Source: Saccharina japonica
Lineage: Eukaryota > Sar > Phaeophyceae > Laminariales > Laminariaceae
Reading direction: 5' to 3'
Assembly (NCBI GenBank): GCA_008828725.1
Contig: MEHQ01000460.1
Span: 189,501-253,500, forward strand
DNA length: 64,000 nt
The position numbers were made by a program, and so were the translations under genes. The notes under the pieces were generated by a model. The model saw nothing but the letters and a program-made list of their open reading frames with translations, was not told where the DNA came from and ran no database searches. Of the stretch, positions 9,700-20,900 are shown piece by piece (within the stretch, counting starts at the first letter, position 1; the number at the start of each line of letters is the position of its first letter).

Positions 9700-12600
9700 C
9701 GAGTCACCGGTAGTTGGTCACTTGAGGAGCTCAACCGGTCCCAGTGACGAAATATTTCCTCAGCAGGCATACACTAGCTGCATCAACCCCTTCATGGTAC
9801 ATCGTGGGGTGAGTCAGCTACCAGCTACCAGGTATGCCGTCAGCCAGATGCGACATGCTACTGCTGTACAAAGGACACGTTTGGGTCCAACGATGTTTGC
9901 ATGGCTGACCAAACATTCCTCAAATTGAGGGAACACTCCCCAATATCAACTCAATGAAGTCCCGATTCGGTTTCCCGATAGTGTTCGTGATCGCTTGCTC
10001 CTGGTCGATGTGAAAACTAATAGTCGGGCTGCGCATACAACGATTTCCAATTTACTTCTGCGTGAGGCATAGAGCTCCTCGCGTGAGTATCCTCTTACAA
10101 TGCAAGTGCCCCCTTTCTTCACCCTGCATAGCATGGGTGCAAACACTAACGACAAATGGCGTTGGAAATATATTGAGGGTATACTTACCTTACTTAGCAC
10201 TTATTCGACGCCATGGTTGAGGGTCACTATTATTGTGCACGATTCGAAAAACAAGAACTAACCCTAAATCTCAATATGACCCAAATCGAATCAGCGCATG
10301 TTTTGGTGTTGTACCTGGTAGTACTCTTCGTCTCGAACACAGCAAGTGCGCGTCAACGATATAGTTGGGTATTTGTTCATATTTGTTCATGAGTACGAGA
10401 GCTCGCCAACTTGTTCCGACATCATGGCTGAGTCATCACCGTGTGTGCGCGCCGCGAAGATTACCAATCCTGATCATCGATCGGTTGGGTCACGGGTAGA
10501 GTCAGGGTCATGGTTCATATTAGTATACGTACATACTGTACGAGTAGTACACAGTAGTAATAATAGTAGTGAACCCTCAAGCTCTACAGCAGTATACTGG
10601 GTGCGAGTTCCTCCGATAACGGGAGCCCCTCAATCAGAAGGAAAGGGGGATTGAGGGGGCCTGTCATTCAGAACAAATTGGGGGTGCGGCCCGTCAGGCA
10701 GAGATAAGTGGGACCAGAAATACCACTCCGCTCCCGTGGCACATGGGTATCTGAGCGAACGAACTATGAGCGGCTACCACCCCGGATGATGTTCGAGGCG
10801 ATAGCGGTTGGGGAGGGGGATCCGAGACCAGGCCGACCGGGAAAGGAACTGGGTCGACTGTAGTGTCTAGCGGAAGATATCCTCGGGGTGTTTGGCCACC
10901 CAGGGATGCACGGATAGCACCCCTTTCTTGCTCGGCGTTGGGACGGTCGGTGGTGTTGCCCACGGCGGCTTAGGAAGGAGGGAGGCCCATCTGGTACCGG
11001 GGGATTGTCGAGGCGGTGGGCTGTTTGTGCAGCCGGTGAGGGGGCACCACAGGAGGAGGCTAAGAGGGGCTGGCTACACCACGCAGCAGTGAAACCCAGC
11101 AGTGATAGCATGGGACAGAGGGGGCCGGGTTGGGGGAGGCAGTCGTACTGATACCGCTGTCGACGAAAACAATGAGGTCGTGGAAGATCGTGTGGAAGGT
11201 TTTTGGTTGCACCCACATCGAACAAGCTTGGATCCCGGTTTATGATCTAGACCAGCATATTGGTGCACAGCAGTACCGGTATATACTTCGAACTTTAAGT
11301 ATACCTACACAGCAGTATGATCCAATGCACACAATAAACGTAGATCATGTTTGCTGGTTGGGATCTCTATTGCGCACATGGTTGATTGGCATGATCTTGC
11401 ACAGCAGTACTCGGTATGATTTGCGTATCATACCGGTACCTGGTACGTATAACGGGTAATAATAGATTTTGGTTGGATCTACGGTACGTTCTCTGTACAG
11501 ATCGTGATCTGTTCGGTGTTGTATCATACCTGATACCTTGCCTTGGTACAAAAGTTCGTGGAGCTGGATATTATCCTGGGACACCTCGGCAATGTATACT
11601 CGTACGCTACGTAGTTGGTCTGTTGTTTTGCCTAATTTGCGGAGTCATCGTGCCCTTCCGTGGTCATGGACTACCTGGTAGACTGTACCTGGAACCAATT
11701 TATGGGCTCCGATGCGTACGTACAGTACTGCAACAGTAATAATGTGACCAGGATACCAGAGGTTACCGGGTATATGGTATGTAAGACCTAACTGGTGTAC
11801 CTGGAATGACACAGTAGTAGTAGTAGTACAACATATTCTGTGACTTTCGGCAAAAGCTGCGCTGTACGTTGATCACGCATGGTGTACTGCTACAGTAGTG
11901 TACATAATGTACTGTTACATGTAGTTCGTGAAGGGAGCAGGATGCTGAACACGGCGGTGCCTCCCCTTGCCTGGGCAGTACGCAACAGGGTCAACACGAC
12001 GACTATGATACTTTTACACCAGAGCATTATGCACACGGTCTATACTACTATTCGTGATCATGTTGCCTATACCGCGACTGCTTGCGGTACGTATTCGTAT
12101 ATGCTTGGGGTAGGATCGTCCTCGCCTCCTCGTCGTATTATCATCACGAGAGGACACGAGAACCGTGGGACACGAGTAGGAGCAGATAATGCGGCGCAAC
12201 CAGTACCGTTTCGTTGTTACCTTGCCGAACATCTCCATCTCCCACCTGCCCACCAGCCAACATTCAAACGCCAACAGCAGCAACATATTGTATGTAACTC
12301 GACCTGGTAGAGCTTACAGCCGCTCTCAACTACCGCTATGGGCATTGCCGTTTACGGTATACCCCGCAGCAGTCACGTGGGTTGCGAGAGCTAGCTGTGC
12401 CGCATGCGCAGTACACTTACTTGCAGTGCGCGAGGCTCTCGGAACAACGGGGAAACGTTGGATGGACGTACCGTAGATCGTCAAGAAGATCATCGATGGT
12501 GATGAACTATTAATACTCGTATCATATCATTTGATGTATGATGATGATGAGGATGATGATGATGGATACCATTTTGAACGGAAATGTTAGCAACGTTCAG

Positions 12601-14340
12601 CCTTCATATTGATATCGGAACGTACCTTAATCCCCGCCCGAAAATTGGATTGAATATTATTTTTTTGAGCATCATCTCCGGTTTTCGTAGCTGTGTGGAG
12701 GGAGGGGTTGCAAGCAACCAAAAGTATCGTACGAGTAGACCAAGGTGGTTTGGGAGGAGCTTTTTTTCTATGTACGAGCACCCACCCGCCTTCGAGTATT
12801 GCACGCTCCATGCTACCTCTTCTCCCGCGACCAAGCGACTGCACTGGTAAGCCCCGAAGCGTTCGCAGCAACACACTGCTGTCCGCTCAATACCTTTAGC
12901 CTAACTGCTAATCATCTGATTTGCATACCGGTATACCTACGCATTGCTCTCGGCTGCACTGCTGCTGTTCGGATCGACTGAAAATTGGCCGATCGTGCCG
13001 CTAGATGTACAGCAGCAGTAGTAGGCTCACGTAGGTAAGTTTTTTGAAGCACAAGTATACATCGAGAGGCCAGCAGCGTTAGTCGCAGCCGGCATGGATG
13101 ACTGCTGTGGCTACGTGTCTGGCCAACTGCGTGAGAACAAGCAAGCGCTACGGTTTGCATCCTCGTACGCGTTGATCCTAACAGTCGTGGTAAGCCAAGT
13201 GTGTGAAGACTTGTGCTTTGAATATACTTCGAGACGGTTGGAATTTTACATTATTTTTGTTATCTCAGCAGCAGTGAAGGATACAGCAGCAGTGCGCGAC
13301 CACATGGTAAGAATATTTCTCATTAAGAATTTGGAGACAGAATTTGTGGGAAAAGTAAGAATGATACCTATTTGTGCTGAAAATAGTGTAGAACACAACC
13401 AGGTGCGGCATCTATTTGCTGATCGCATACAGAACGCATTCGGACTACGAGTATAATTTTCGAAACAGAATGCAACCCAGTCCCACGAGGTGCACACGAA
13501 ACCAGGTGCAATACGCACCGTACCTGGTACGGCACTGTCAATTGTCTGCTGTGTACTTTTGTCCGCTGCTGTAACATTAGGCTCCAGGTCCCATAGGAAA
13601 ATACCGGTACTCGCATACGAGTACTACTGCTGCCTGTCGTAGACTCAGGAAAAGGTATCCAAAAAACATTTAATGCATCAAAGCTCTCTCGTGATGAGAT
13701 GTACTCGTACGTACTGCTGTACGCACGTATCGAGAAAACAAAAGCACATACCTGGTACGAGTCATATCATACTCGCACGTAGGCGTTTACTCGAACCTCG
13801 ATGTGGTGCTCGAAAAAATGAAAGAGCGGTACGAACACACTCCTTCCAAGTGTCTCAAGAATGAAAGAAAACAGTGCGGTGGGGTTTGTGGACGAAATTA
13901 CGAAAACAGATTTTTTTTTGTTCATGCTCCGTATTTGCATTTTACTTGGTTTTCGTCTACCCGCCCCCCCTCTGCTTTCGTCTATGTACGTATGTGCGTC
14001 TCGCAAATGGGTACGAGAGGAGTGTCGGGACAGACTTTTTTTTTCCATGGACCCTGGATACCTTGCGCATACCAGGAGCCCCGTACGAAAGTCGGAATAC
14101 TGCTGTATACTTGAGTGCGACGGGAACTCGTTTTGCAAATGCCACAGGGCTGTTTCCAGAGTAGTAGCCTATATTAATAGCGGCAAGCCAGCTCACAGCA
14201 AAGCGCCATGGAATAGCGTATCCGTACCCTCGCACGAGAGTGGCTGCAAAGAGATGGATATATACGACAACAATATACCCTGGTATCATGCAGTCGGTAC
14301 TCCTCGTACTGCAAAGCACAGTACGTCATATATGTCTTGA
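9700..14340. other. Long stretch without a supported gene
   Basis: 9710-9840 is a repeat shared with 20270-20380 (CACTTGAGG, GCTCAACCGGTCCCAGTGAC, CTGCATCAACCCC). Elsewhere I find no repeat family and no exon with conserved motifs. TACTGCTGTA, GTACGAGTAC, ACCTGGTA and ACCGGTA words are very frequent. A 102-bp open stretch ending at a GTAAGC donor (13094-13195) is the only exon-like piece and matches nothing I recognise. Confidence 0.5.
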
Positions 14341-14352
14341 TGGTATACACTA

Positions 14353-14516
14353 CCGGCCCTCTCATGAGAAAGTGCCCCACAAGAAACCCAGCCTAAACAT
14401 TACGGGGGAAATAAGAAAGTCGACAGCTATTATATTTAAGTTAGTGTGGGACACCCCTTTCTCGAATAAGAAAGTCAGCCTAAAGCCCGATTTCTGCTTT
14501 ATTATGAGCGGGCCGG
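14353..14516. mobile_element. CCGGCCC-family foldback element flanked by TA
   Basis: TA at 14351-14352, then CCGGCCCTCTCATGAGAAA; right end TTATTATGAGCGGGCCGG followed by TA at 14517-14518. Interior carries GCCCCACAAGAAACCCAGCC and ACACCCCTTTCTCGAATAAG. No coding capacity. Confidence 0.8.
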
Positions 14517-14519
14517 TAC

Positions 14520-15290
14520 TGTATGTATATAGGGGCCGGCCGCATGTCTCCTCGATCTTTGAACCAGCTCGTAGGGCATGGAACGAAGCACACACTAACG
14601 GATTAGATCTCCATGCCATGATCTACACATCTGCAACTCATTCAGGGCGCCTTTTTACCGTGATATCTACTATCTGCATGATCTACATTACGCCATAAAT
14701 GTGGAAGATTGAACGAAGGAAATCTGGAGTTTGTAGAGAGGTACTGAATCGTTGACGTGATTGATAGGGGATGAGGAATAGGGTCATCATGTTGGGTGGT
14801 TGCAGTGAGTGGTTGCACTGGAAGTGCAGAGGAGGCTGGGAAGGACTGAGATAGAAAGGAAGAGTACCAACTAGCACTGGGCTCTACTCGTGGGTGTGGG
14901 CGAGCAGGGATCTGGCACTGGGTGGGAGTTCGGCGAGTTGAAACAAGAAATCTCTTACTTTTGGCCAGACTGGAATTCTTATGTGAGACTGGGTGTCTTC
15001 CACACTAGTTTTAGTACAAAGAAGTCGCATTCTATCCCCCCCCCCAAAAAAAAATCTCAGTCTCAAAGTATTAATTATCAGATTATTAACATCTGTCGCG
15101 TATGGTACTGCTTGCTGTAGATCATCTTTATCAGGTACGTACTCTGTGGATCATGTGCGTTTGTCTGGTGGAATAAGCATGACACGGCTCCTTCGAGTAT
15201 GTTTGCCGGTTCGGGTCTGCATCCTACCGGTACGGCCCTTCTATTGCACAACATATCCATACCTCAGGCAGATTATCGGCCCGCTTCACG
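14520..15290. other. Stretch without a supported gene
   Basis: Unique-looking sequence. A poly-C/poly-A junction at 15039-15055 and scattered TACTGCTGTA and ACCGGTA words are the only notable features. Confidence 0.5.
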
Positions 15291-15293
15291 ATA

Positions 15294-15476
15294 CAGCGGG
15301 GGTCCCTCAATAAAGCGGTCTGAGTAAGTCGGTATCCCGATTTAAGGCGGTCAGAATTTCTTGGCGCGCCTGGGGAATTGCATTCATAACCTGGAATGAA
15401 TAAGGCGGCTTCCCTCTACAAGGCGGTCATATTGCTCTGCAGGCACACCACCGCCTTATTGGGGGACCCCTGCTGT
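15294..15476. mobile_element. CAGC-ended foldback element flanked by TA
   Basis: Left end CAGCGGGGGTCCCTCAATAA and right end, read inverted, CAGCAGGGGTCCCCCAATAA form a TIR of about 28 bp. TA precedes (15292-15293) and follows (15477-15478). Internal GGCGGTC motifs repeat (AAGCGGTCTGA, AAGGCGGTCAG, AAGGCGGTCAT). Only copy seen in this window. Confidence 0.75.
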
Positions 15477-15479
15477 ACA

Positions 15480-15720
15480 CAGAGATAGACCCTTCAAGGC
15501 AGATATCTACTCCCGATCTTGCATGATTCGGCTCATCTTACCGGTTGGGGCACGTATAGTTCGAATGGTCTACTCGTACATGCGTAGCCCGTGTTTCCTG
15601 GGTTGGATTTGTACTACAGCAAGAGTTTGTACGTATGCAGATCCTGCACCATCTCTCACAACGGAAGTGAGGAACTAGATGGTATATCTGCAGATAGATA
15701 GATCAGGATCTGTTGGAGGT
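15480..15720. mobile_element. GATC-rich composite repeat, degraded copy
   Basis: Core landmarks TTTCCTGGGTTGGATTTGT, AGATCCTGCACCATCTCTCA and ATCTGCAGATAGATAGATCA match the element at 8515-9010. The GATC arrays are short. Confidence 0.55.
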
Positions 15721-15989
15721 ATGAGCATATCCCAACGGCAAATATTGAATCTAGATAGGTAAGGTTTGCACTACCCGAGGGTATATGATATATTTGGTAT
15801 GCCTAAAGCCCTTGGATTGTTCGTCGGTTTGCACTTTTCATTAGTATCCAAATCTTTTTTTGGTGTGGGGTATATATACTATAGATATCCTATACTACAA
15901 TCAAGGGATTGTCACAACCTCAGGAATAAGGGGGCACCTCTACCGTAACACGTGTCTTTCACTGATGAAATATCCTGCTGCACCTGCTA

Positions 15990-16352
15990 TCGCGCCCCCT
16001 TACTCTCTCTCTCCCTCTCTCTCTCTCGCTCCCTCTCCCTCTCCCTCTCCCTCTCCCTCTCCCTCTCCGCTCTGCCGCTCTCCTGTCCGCGTCTCGCTCT
16101 CGCCTCCTGCCGCTCTCCTCTCCTCTCCGCTCTCGCGTCTGCGCCTCTCCCTCTGCCCTCTCCTGCTCGCGCTCGTCCGCGTCTCCTCATCGCCTCTCCC
16201 TCCCCTATTGCCCTCTCGCCTCTCCGTCGCCGACGCTCGCCTCCTCTCGCTCTGCCCCTACGCCTCTCCCTCTCCCTCTCCCTCTCCCTCTCCTTCTCCT
16301 TCTCCTTCTCCCTATCCCTCTCCCTCTCCCCCTCCCTTTCCCTCTCTATTGC
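15990..16352. repeat. CT-rich tract immediately upstream of the esterase start codon
   Basis: About 360 bp made almost entirely of C and T on the + strand, with CTCTCC and CTCCCT hexamers, ending 19 bp before the chosen ATG at 16371. It is open in two frames only because of its composition (Pro/Ser/Leu repeats). It could be promoter or 5' UTR sequence; no TATA element is evident. Confidence 0.8.
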
Positions 16353-16370
16353 GTATCTTCTTCAGGCCTG

Positions 16371-17956
16371 ATGTCGGCGAACAGCTTGCGGCACCAGCGT
16401 CGACGCGGCGTGGGTAGGCACTTCATGCCGCACTTCGGCGCTAAGGCGCTGCTCTTGATCGCCTTTCTTAGGCACGCCTTGGCGTGGCAGGACTGTGAGA
16501 TCGACCGATCGGACGAGTGGGTTGTCAGCGAGCCGGACAACGTGGCCAAGCTGATGTTCATGGAGTACGAGCGACGGTATACCTGCTCAGATCTTCCTGG
16601 TGAGCTTCACAGCATCAGAGATGATACCTCTCTCTCTCTCGCACGCCTGCCTGCCTTGCCACAGAGAGCAGCCTAATGTGTGGGGAGCTGCCGAAGTCGG
16701 CTTGACGTGATGCTGCACGATGCCGCCGTAATCGCTGTTGCTTCCGTCACATTTCCTCCCTGAAACTCCTAACAGACCAATGGACTCCACGTACAATAGG
16801 TTCGGTAGTTCCTTTCTCCTCGTAGTGGACTGCAGTAATATTATGAAATCCTGCTGCTGTCGTGCCTTCGTTTTTGTTCTATTGCCACGCCGATCCGTGT
16901 ACCAGGAGCCGTGTCCGCGGCGAGCTACCGTTTCAAGTCGAAGTGTATGGCCAAGACCTTCGCGACTCCCGACATACAGTCGGTGAGACGCAGGGCCGTG
17001 TACTGGCTATATATATATATATCGATGCATATTCATCCCACGATGGCAAACTTGGTATCAGACATACCCCGGTATGATCACGCCTGACACGGTACGTTTC
17101 CCTTGTCCGGCCAAACACAGCACTGTGTATCTGCAACATCGATGAAGATTCACCGGATGTAGTACTTGGTACCCCGGTATGATCACGCCTGACAGGGAGG
17201 TTTCCCTTCTCCGGCCAAACCCAGCGGTGTACATATCGACAATATCGATGCCGATTCACCCGATGCAAAAAATGGTATATACCCCGGTATGGTCCCGCCT
17301 GGCACGTATAAGTGTTTTTCCCTCTTATCCGGCCAAACACAGCAGTGTACATGTCGACAATATCGATGCAGATTCACCCGATGCCAGAATTGGTACCCCG
17401 GTATCGTCACGCGTGACGGGTAAGTTTTGCATGGTCAACCAAACACAGGGGATCTTTAAACATCCAGGCAGATTTGGTAACCCGGTATAAAATGCCTGCC
17501 AGAGGTATCTAGTATACTTCCCTTGTGGCCGAACAAATGCCTCAACGTATGTCCTCTCCCCTACCGTATTCCTGCTTCTGTGAGATGCAGGGCAGTGCAT
17601 GGACGCTTCCATTCGCTCACACCGCTCGTAGGCTGAGTTGATCAGGCAACGCTTACGGTGTGTACTCTTGTGGTCCCGTCTCTATGTGGTCTCCCCCCGC
17701 CCCCATGATCATACGAATACGGCCGTGCACGACATGAGTACACCCCCCCCCCCACGCACGCGCCCATGCCATCCGTTTCCTTGGTGTCTTTATTTTGACC
17801 GATGGGTTTGACGGGCGTTTTTTGACGGGCGGGGACAGGGAGACAAGAGTTTGAAGGAAAGGCAGGGTCATCTTCCTCAGAGATTATTTGTCCAACCCCT
17901 CTCTCCTACCTTGGAAAAAATCAGAATGGTTTATATCGGTGCTTTGAATGTCCCTC

Positions 17957-17987
<31 letters not shown>

Positions 17988-20900
17988 ACCCCCCTCCGTC
18001 TCGAAAGGGTTGCGTGGTCAATGGTCAAATGACTAAGGCAAGCAACTAACGAGTACGCCTCCCCACGCATGCTCGCATGTCATCGGTTTCCTTGGGATCT
18101 TCGTTTTGTCGGACGGTTTTGACTGATGGCTTTGACGCACGCCTTTTGACTGACGGCGTTGACATACGGAGACAGTGCTTGAAGGGGAGACGGGTCATCT
18201 TCCTGGGAGACTCACTGTCCAACCAGCAGGGGGACTCGCTGCTGGGAATGTTGGGCTGGCACCCGAGCTTCCTTACACTTGGAGACCCGCAAAACAAGAA
18301 GGTGCGGGCGTGACACACGCGACACTACCCGTAAGCATGTCTCCAAGAAAGCGCAACGTCGTATTGAGCCCCTCTTTGCGCTTGAGAGCGGACAATTGAG
18401 GGCAGGGTGTGACTATTACGGCAGTGGCCATTTCTGCGTAACTGTGTGATGTGATTACACAACATTGGTGTCTGAGTCACAATGCAAGGAAGGAGTCGTA
18501 CGGCACAGGCGCGTGGTGGTATATTATATGCCCGTGCTGCTGGGCGCCCCACACTGCTTGTTGTTTATAGGTCGCCTCTGGGTTGTAAGTTGTAACCGTT
18601 CGTTGTTTCGCCCTCTCTTTTTTTCTGATGAGTCTGTCGGCAAGAGTTCGGCCAAAAGAAGCTTCGTACTCTACCTCTATCGTATAACTCGTCCCATGCC
18701 CCCCCCCGCCTTGGGTTTGGGTTTGGTGTGCGGTTGCACGACGCTGTAAACACGCCAGCTCGCTGCGTGAGCTAGACAAGCAGGGTGGCCGTTTTTTTTT
18801 TGTTATTTTTTTTTGGGCGGTCACCAAAGCTGGCGGTCGAGTAGATCATTTGTGCGGGGTGGAGAACCTTTGTTCCCGCACAAGTGGAATGGTCGTATCA
18901 CGTAGTGTTGATATGGTAGGGCGTCCGCGAGGCAGTTACATAGTAAAACCCATTTGCTGTCTCCGGAGTGGCCACACCAGAAATTAAATTAACTCATTGA
19001 GGCTGTCGTCCATATGCAAGTCCGCCTCAAGAGGCGGTTCTTAGCAGGATGTAGCTCACCCTCCATGCGACTCGCCCAATACCTCACGGCGTTTTCGCGC
19101 TTGGTGCAAGCAATGTCTGCCTGGTCGTGAAAACCAACGCGCTCCGTCCCGGCATATGTAGGGATGCGAGGGTCTATGGTCATATGACTACGGCCGTGCA
19201 CAACATGAGTAACCCCCCACCGCCCGCCTGCGCCTTCTCCGCACGATTAGTTTCGGCGCCCCCCCCCCTCCCTCTCCCACGATTGTTTCTGGCGCCTTGC
19301 TTGATGGTGTTACCGTGGGCAGTTCGTGGGCCTGCCGGGCGGGGGGCTATCCCCGACTCTTCTCCAGTGCTGGAGGGACCTGCAAAACTATTCCGGGAGG
19401 TCTGAGCGATGCTATGATATCGTCGGGAGCGACTTCCCCTTGTCAGAAGATCGTCGCCTCAATTCCACGGTGACTATATATCATACGTTGTACAGCGTGA
19501 GGCGCGGGGGTAAAAAACACTGATGTTTGTAATTTGGGCTCGTAAGCGTTTGGCACTTGCTGCCGATGGGGCCTCGCCTCCTAAAACTGAGGACATTTTC
19601 TGCCCAAATATGTGTTCGGATCCGCTGCGCATCTTTGTAATACCGTTTTCGTTAGATGTTCCTCTACAGCAGTAGCCCGTGGGGTTGATTGTGTATCGGC
19701 CTTACATTGCTTACGGCGTTTCTCGGAAGTCGGCTGTTAGGTGGGGTGTACTGCTGTAGAGCTCCTCTAGGGGAGGAGCCTAAGGTTTGTACCTCGACAT
19801 ATATACGTGTGCATGTTTCGAGACATGACATCCTAAAAAATACAGCCGGAACTCCCTCGAATTTTGACGCAAAAATTGAAGATGGAAATCCCCCCCGCGA
19901 CGTAGCAGGTCATCACTAAGGACCGAGGACCTAACGATCACCGAATACACCATAGCCAACCAATAACAACGAGGTAGAGCGATCTTTTTACAAAATTGAA
20001 ACAACACGTCAGCTGTGTCATATTCTCTATATGTCTTGCTTGGCATCGAGCAATTGCACGGTACGGTTGACGCCTTAGTCCCTTGGAGCCCCTCACATGT
20101 GGATTTCCAATATATATATATATATATAACCCGGAACATGAGTTCGAAAGCGTTATTGTTTGTTCACGCAATTCGACCAATATTTCTGTCGCTATATATC
20201 ATAGCCTTAAAACAAAATATACTACTGCTGTACCAAGTACTGCCGTGGGGTAAACACATCATACTAACCAGCGGTTGCTCACTTGAGGGGCTCAACCGGT
20301 CCCAGTGACAAAATATTGCCTCAGAAGGCAAAAACTAACTGCATCAACCCCTACCTACCGTGGGGTGAGCCTACTACAGTAGCAACTCCTATGATACAGT
20401 AACAACTCCTACGTACCGTAGCACGGGTCTCGTTTTTTTTAATCAAAGTTTCTCGTACAGTTTTGGTGAAATATTCCATACTTACGTCCAATTGTACGAG
20501 CCTACATAGATGAGCCTATATATATATACGATACGGGGTTTCGTTGCGCGCAGGCTGGCGTTATTTTGAAGAACACGTGGTGAGTTATCATAATGTTTAC
20601 CAGTACAGCCCACGCGGTCTTGTGCACTGTAGTTCGAACGATTTTGACCGCGCGACAAACGGGGGTGGGGAAGTCCGGTAGTGACAGCAGCAACGATAGC
20701 AGTACGTACGAGCATCACACACGGCAGAACGATATGCTTACACATATATACGTAGGCAGGGACAATCCACAAAGCCATCGCCGAAACTCTGCGGGCTTTC
20801 TGTGCATCTCCTCCTTTGGTCGGTTTCATAATCACAGGTGGCGGACCCTCGGGACTTTGTCCAGAAAAAGCAGCAAGGCGGGGATTCCAGCAGCACAAAC

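Noticed and set aside
13094..13195. Exon ending in GTAAGC donor
   Set aside because: No recognisable homology and no matching upstream or downstream exon; kept only as a note in the stretch description.
16000..16370. Pro/Ser-rich protein-coding exon joined to the esterase start
   Set aside because: Two frames stay open over the CT tract only because TAA, TAG and TGA cannot occur in pyrimidines; no codon bias or motif supports coding.
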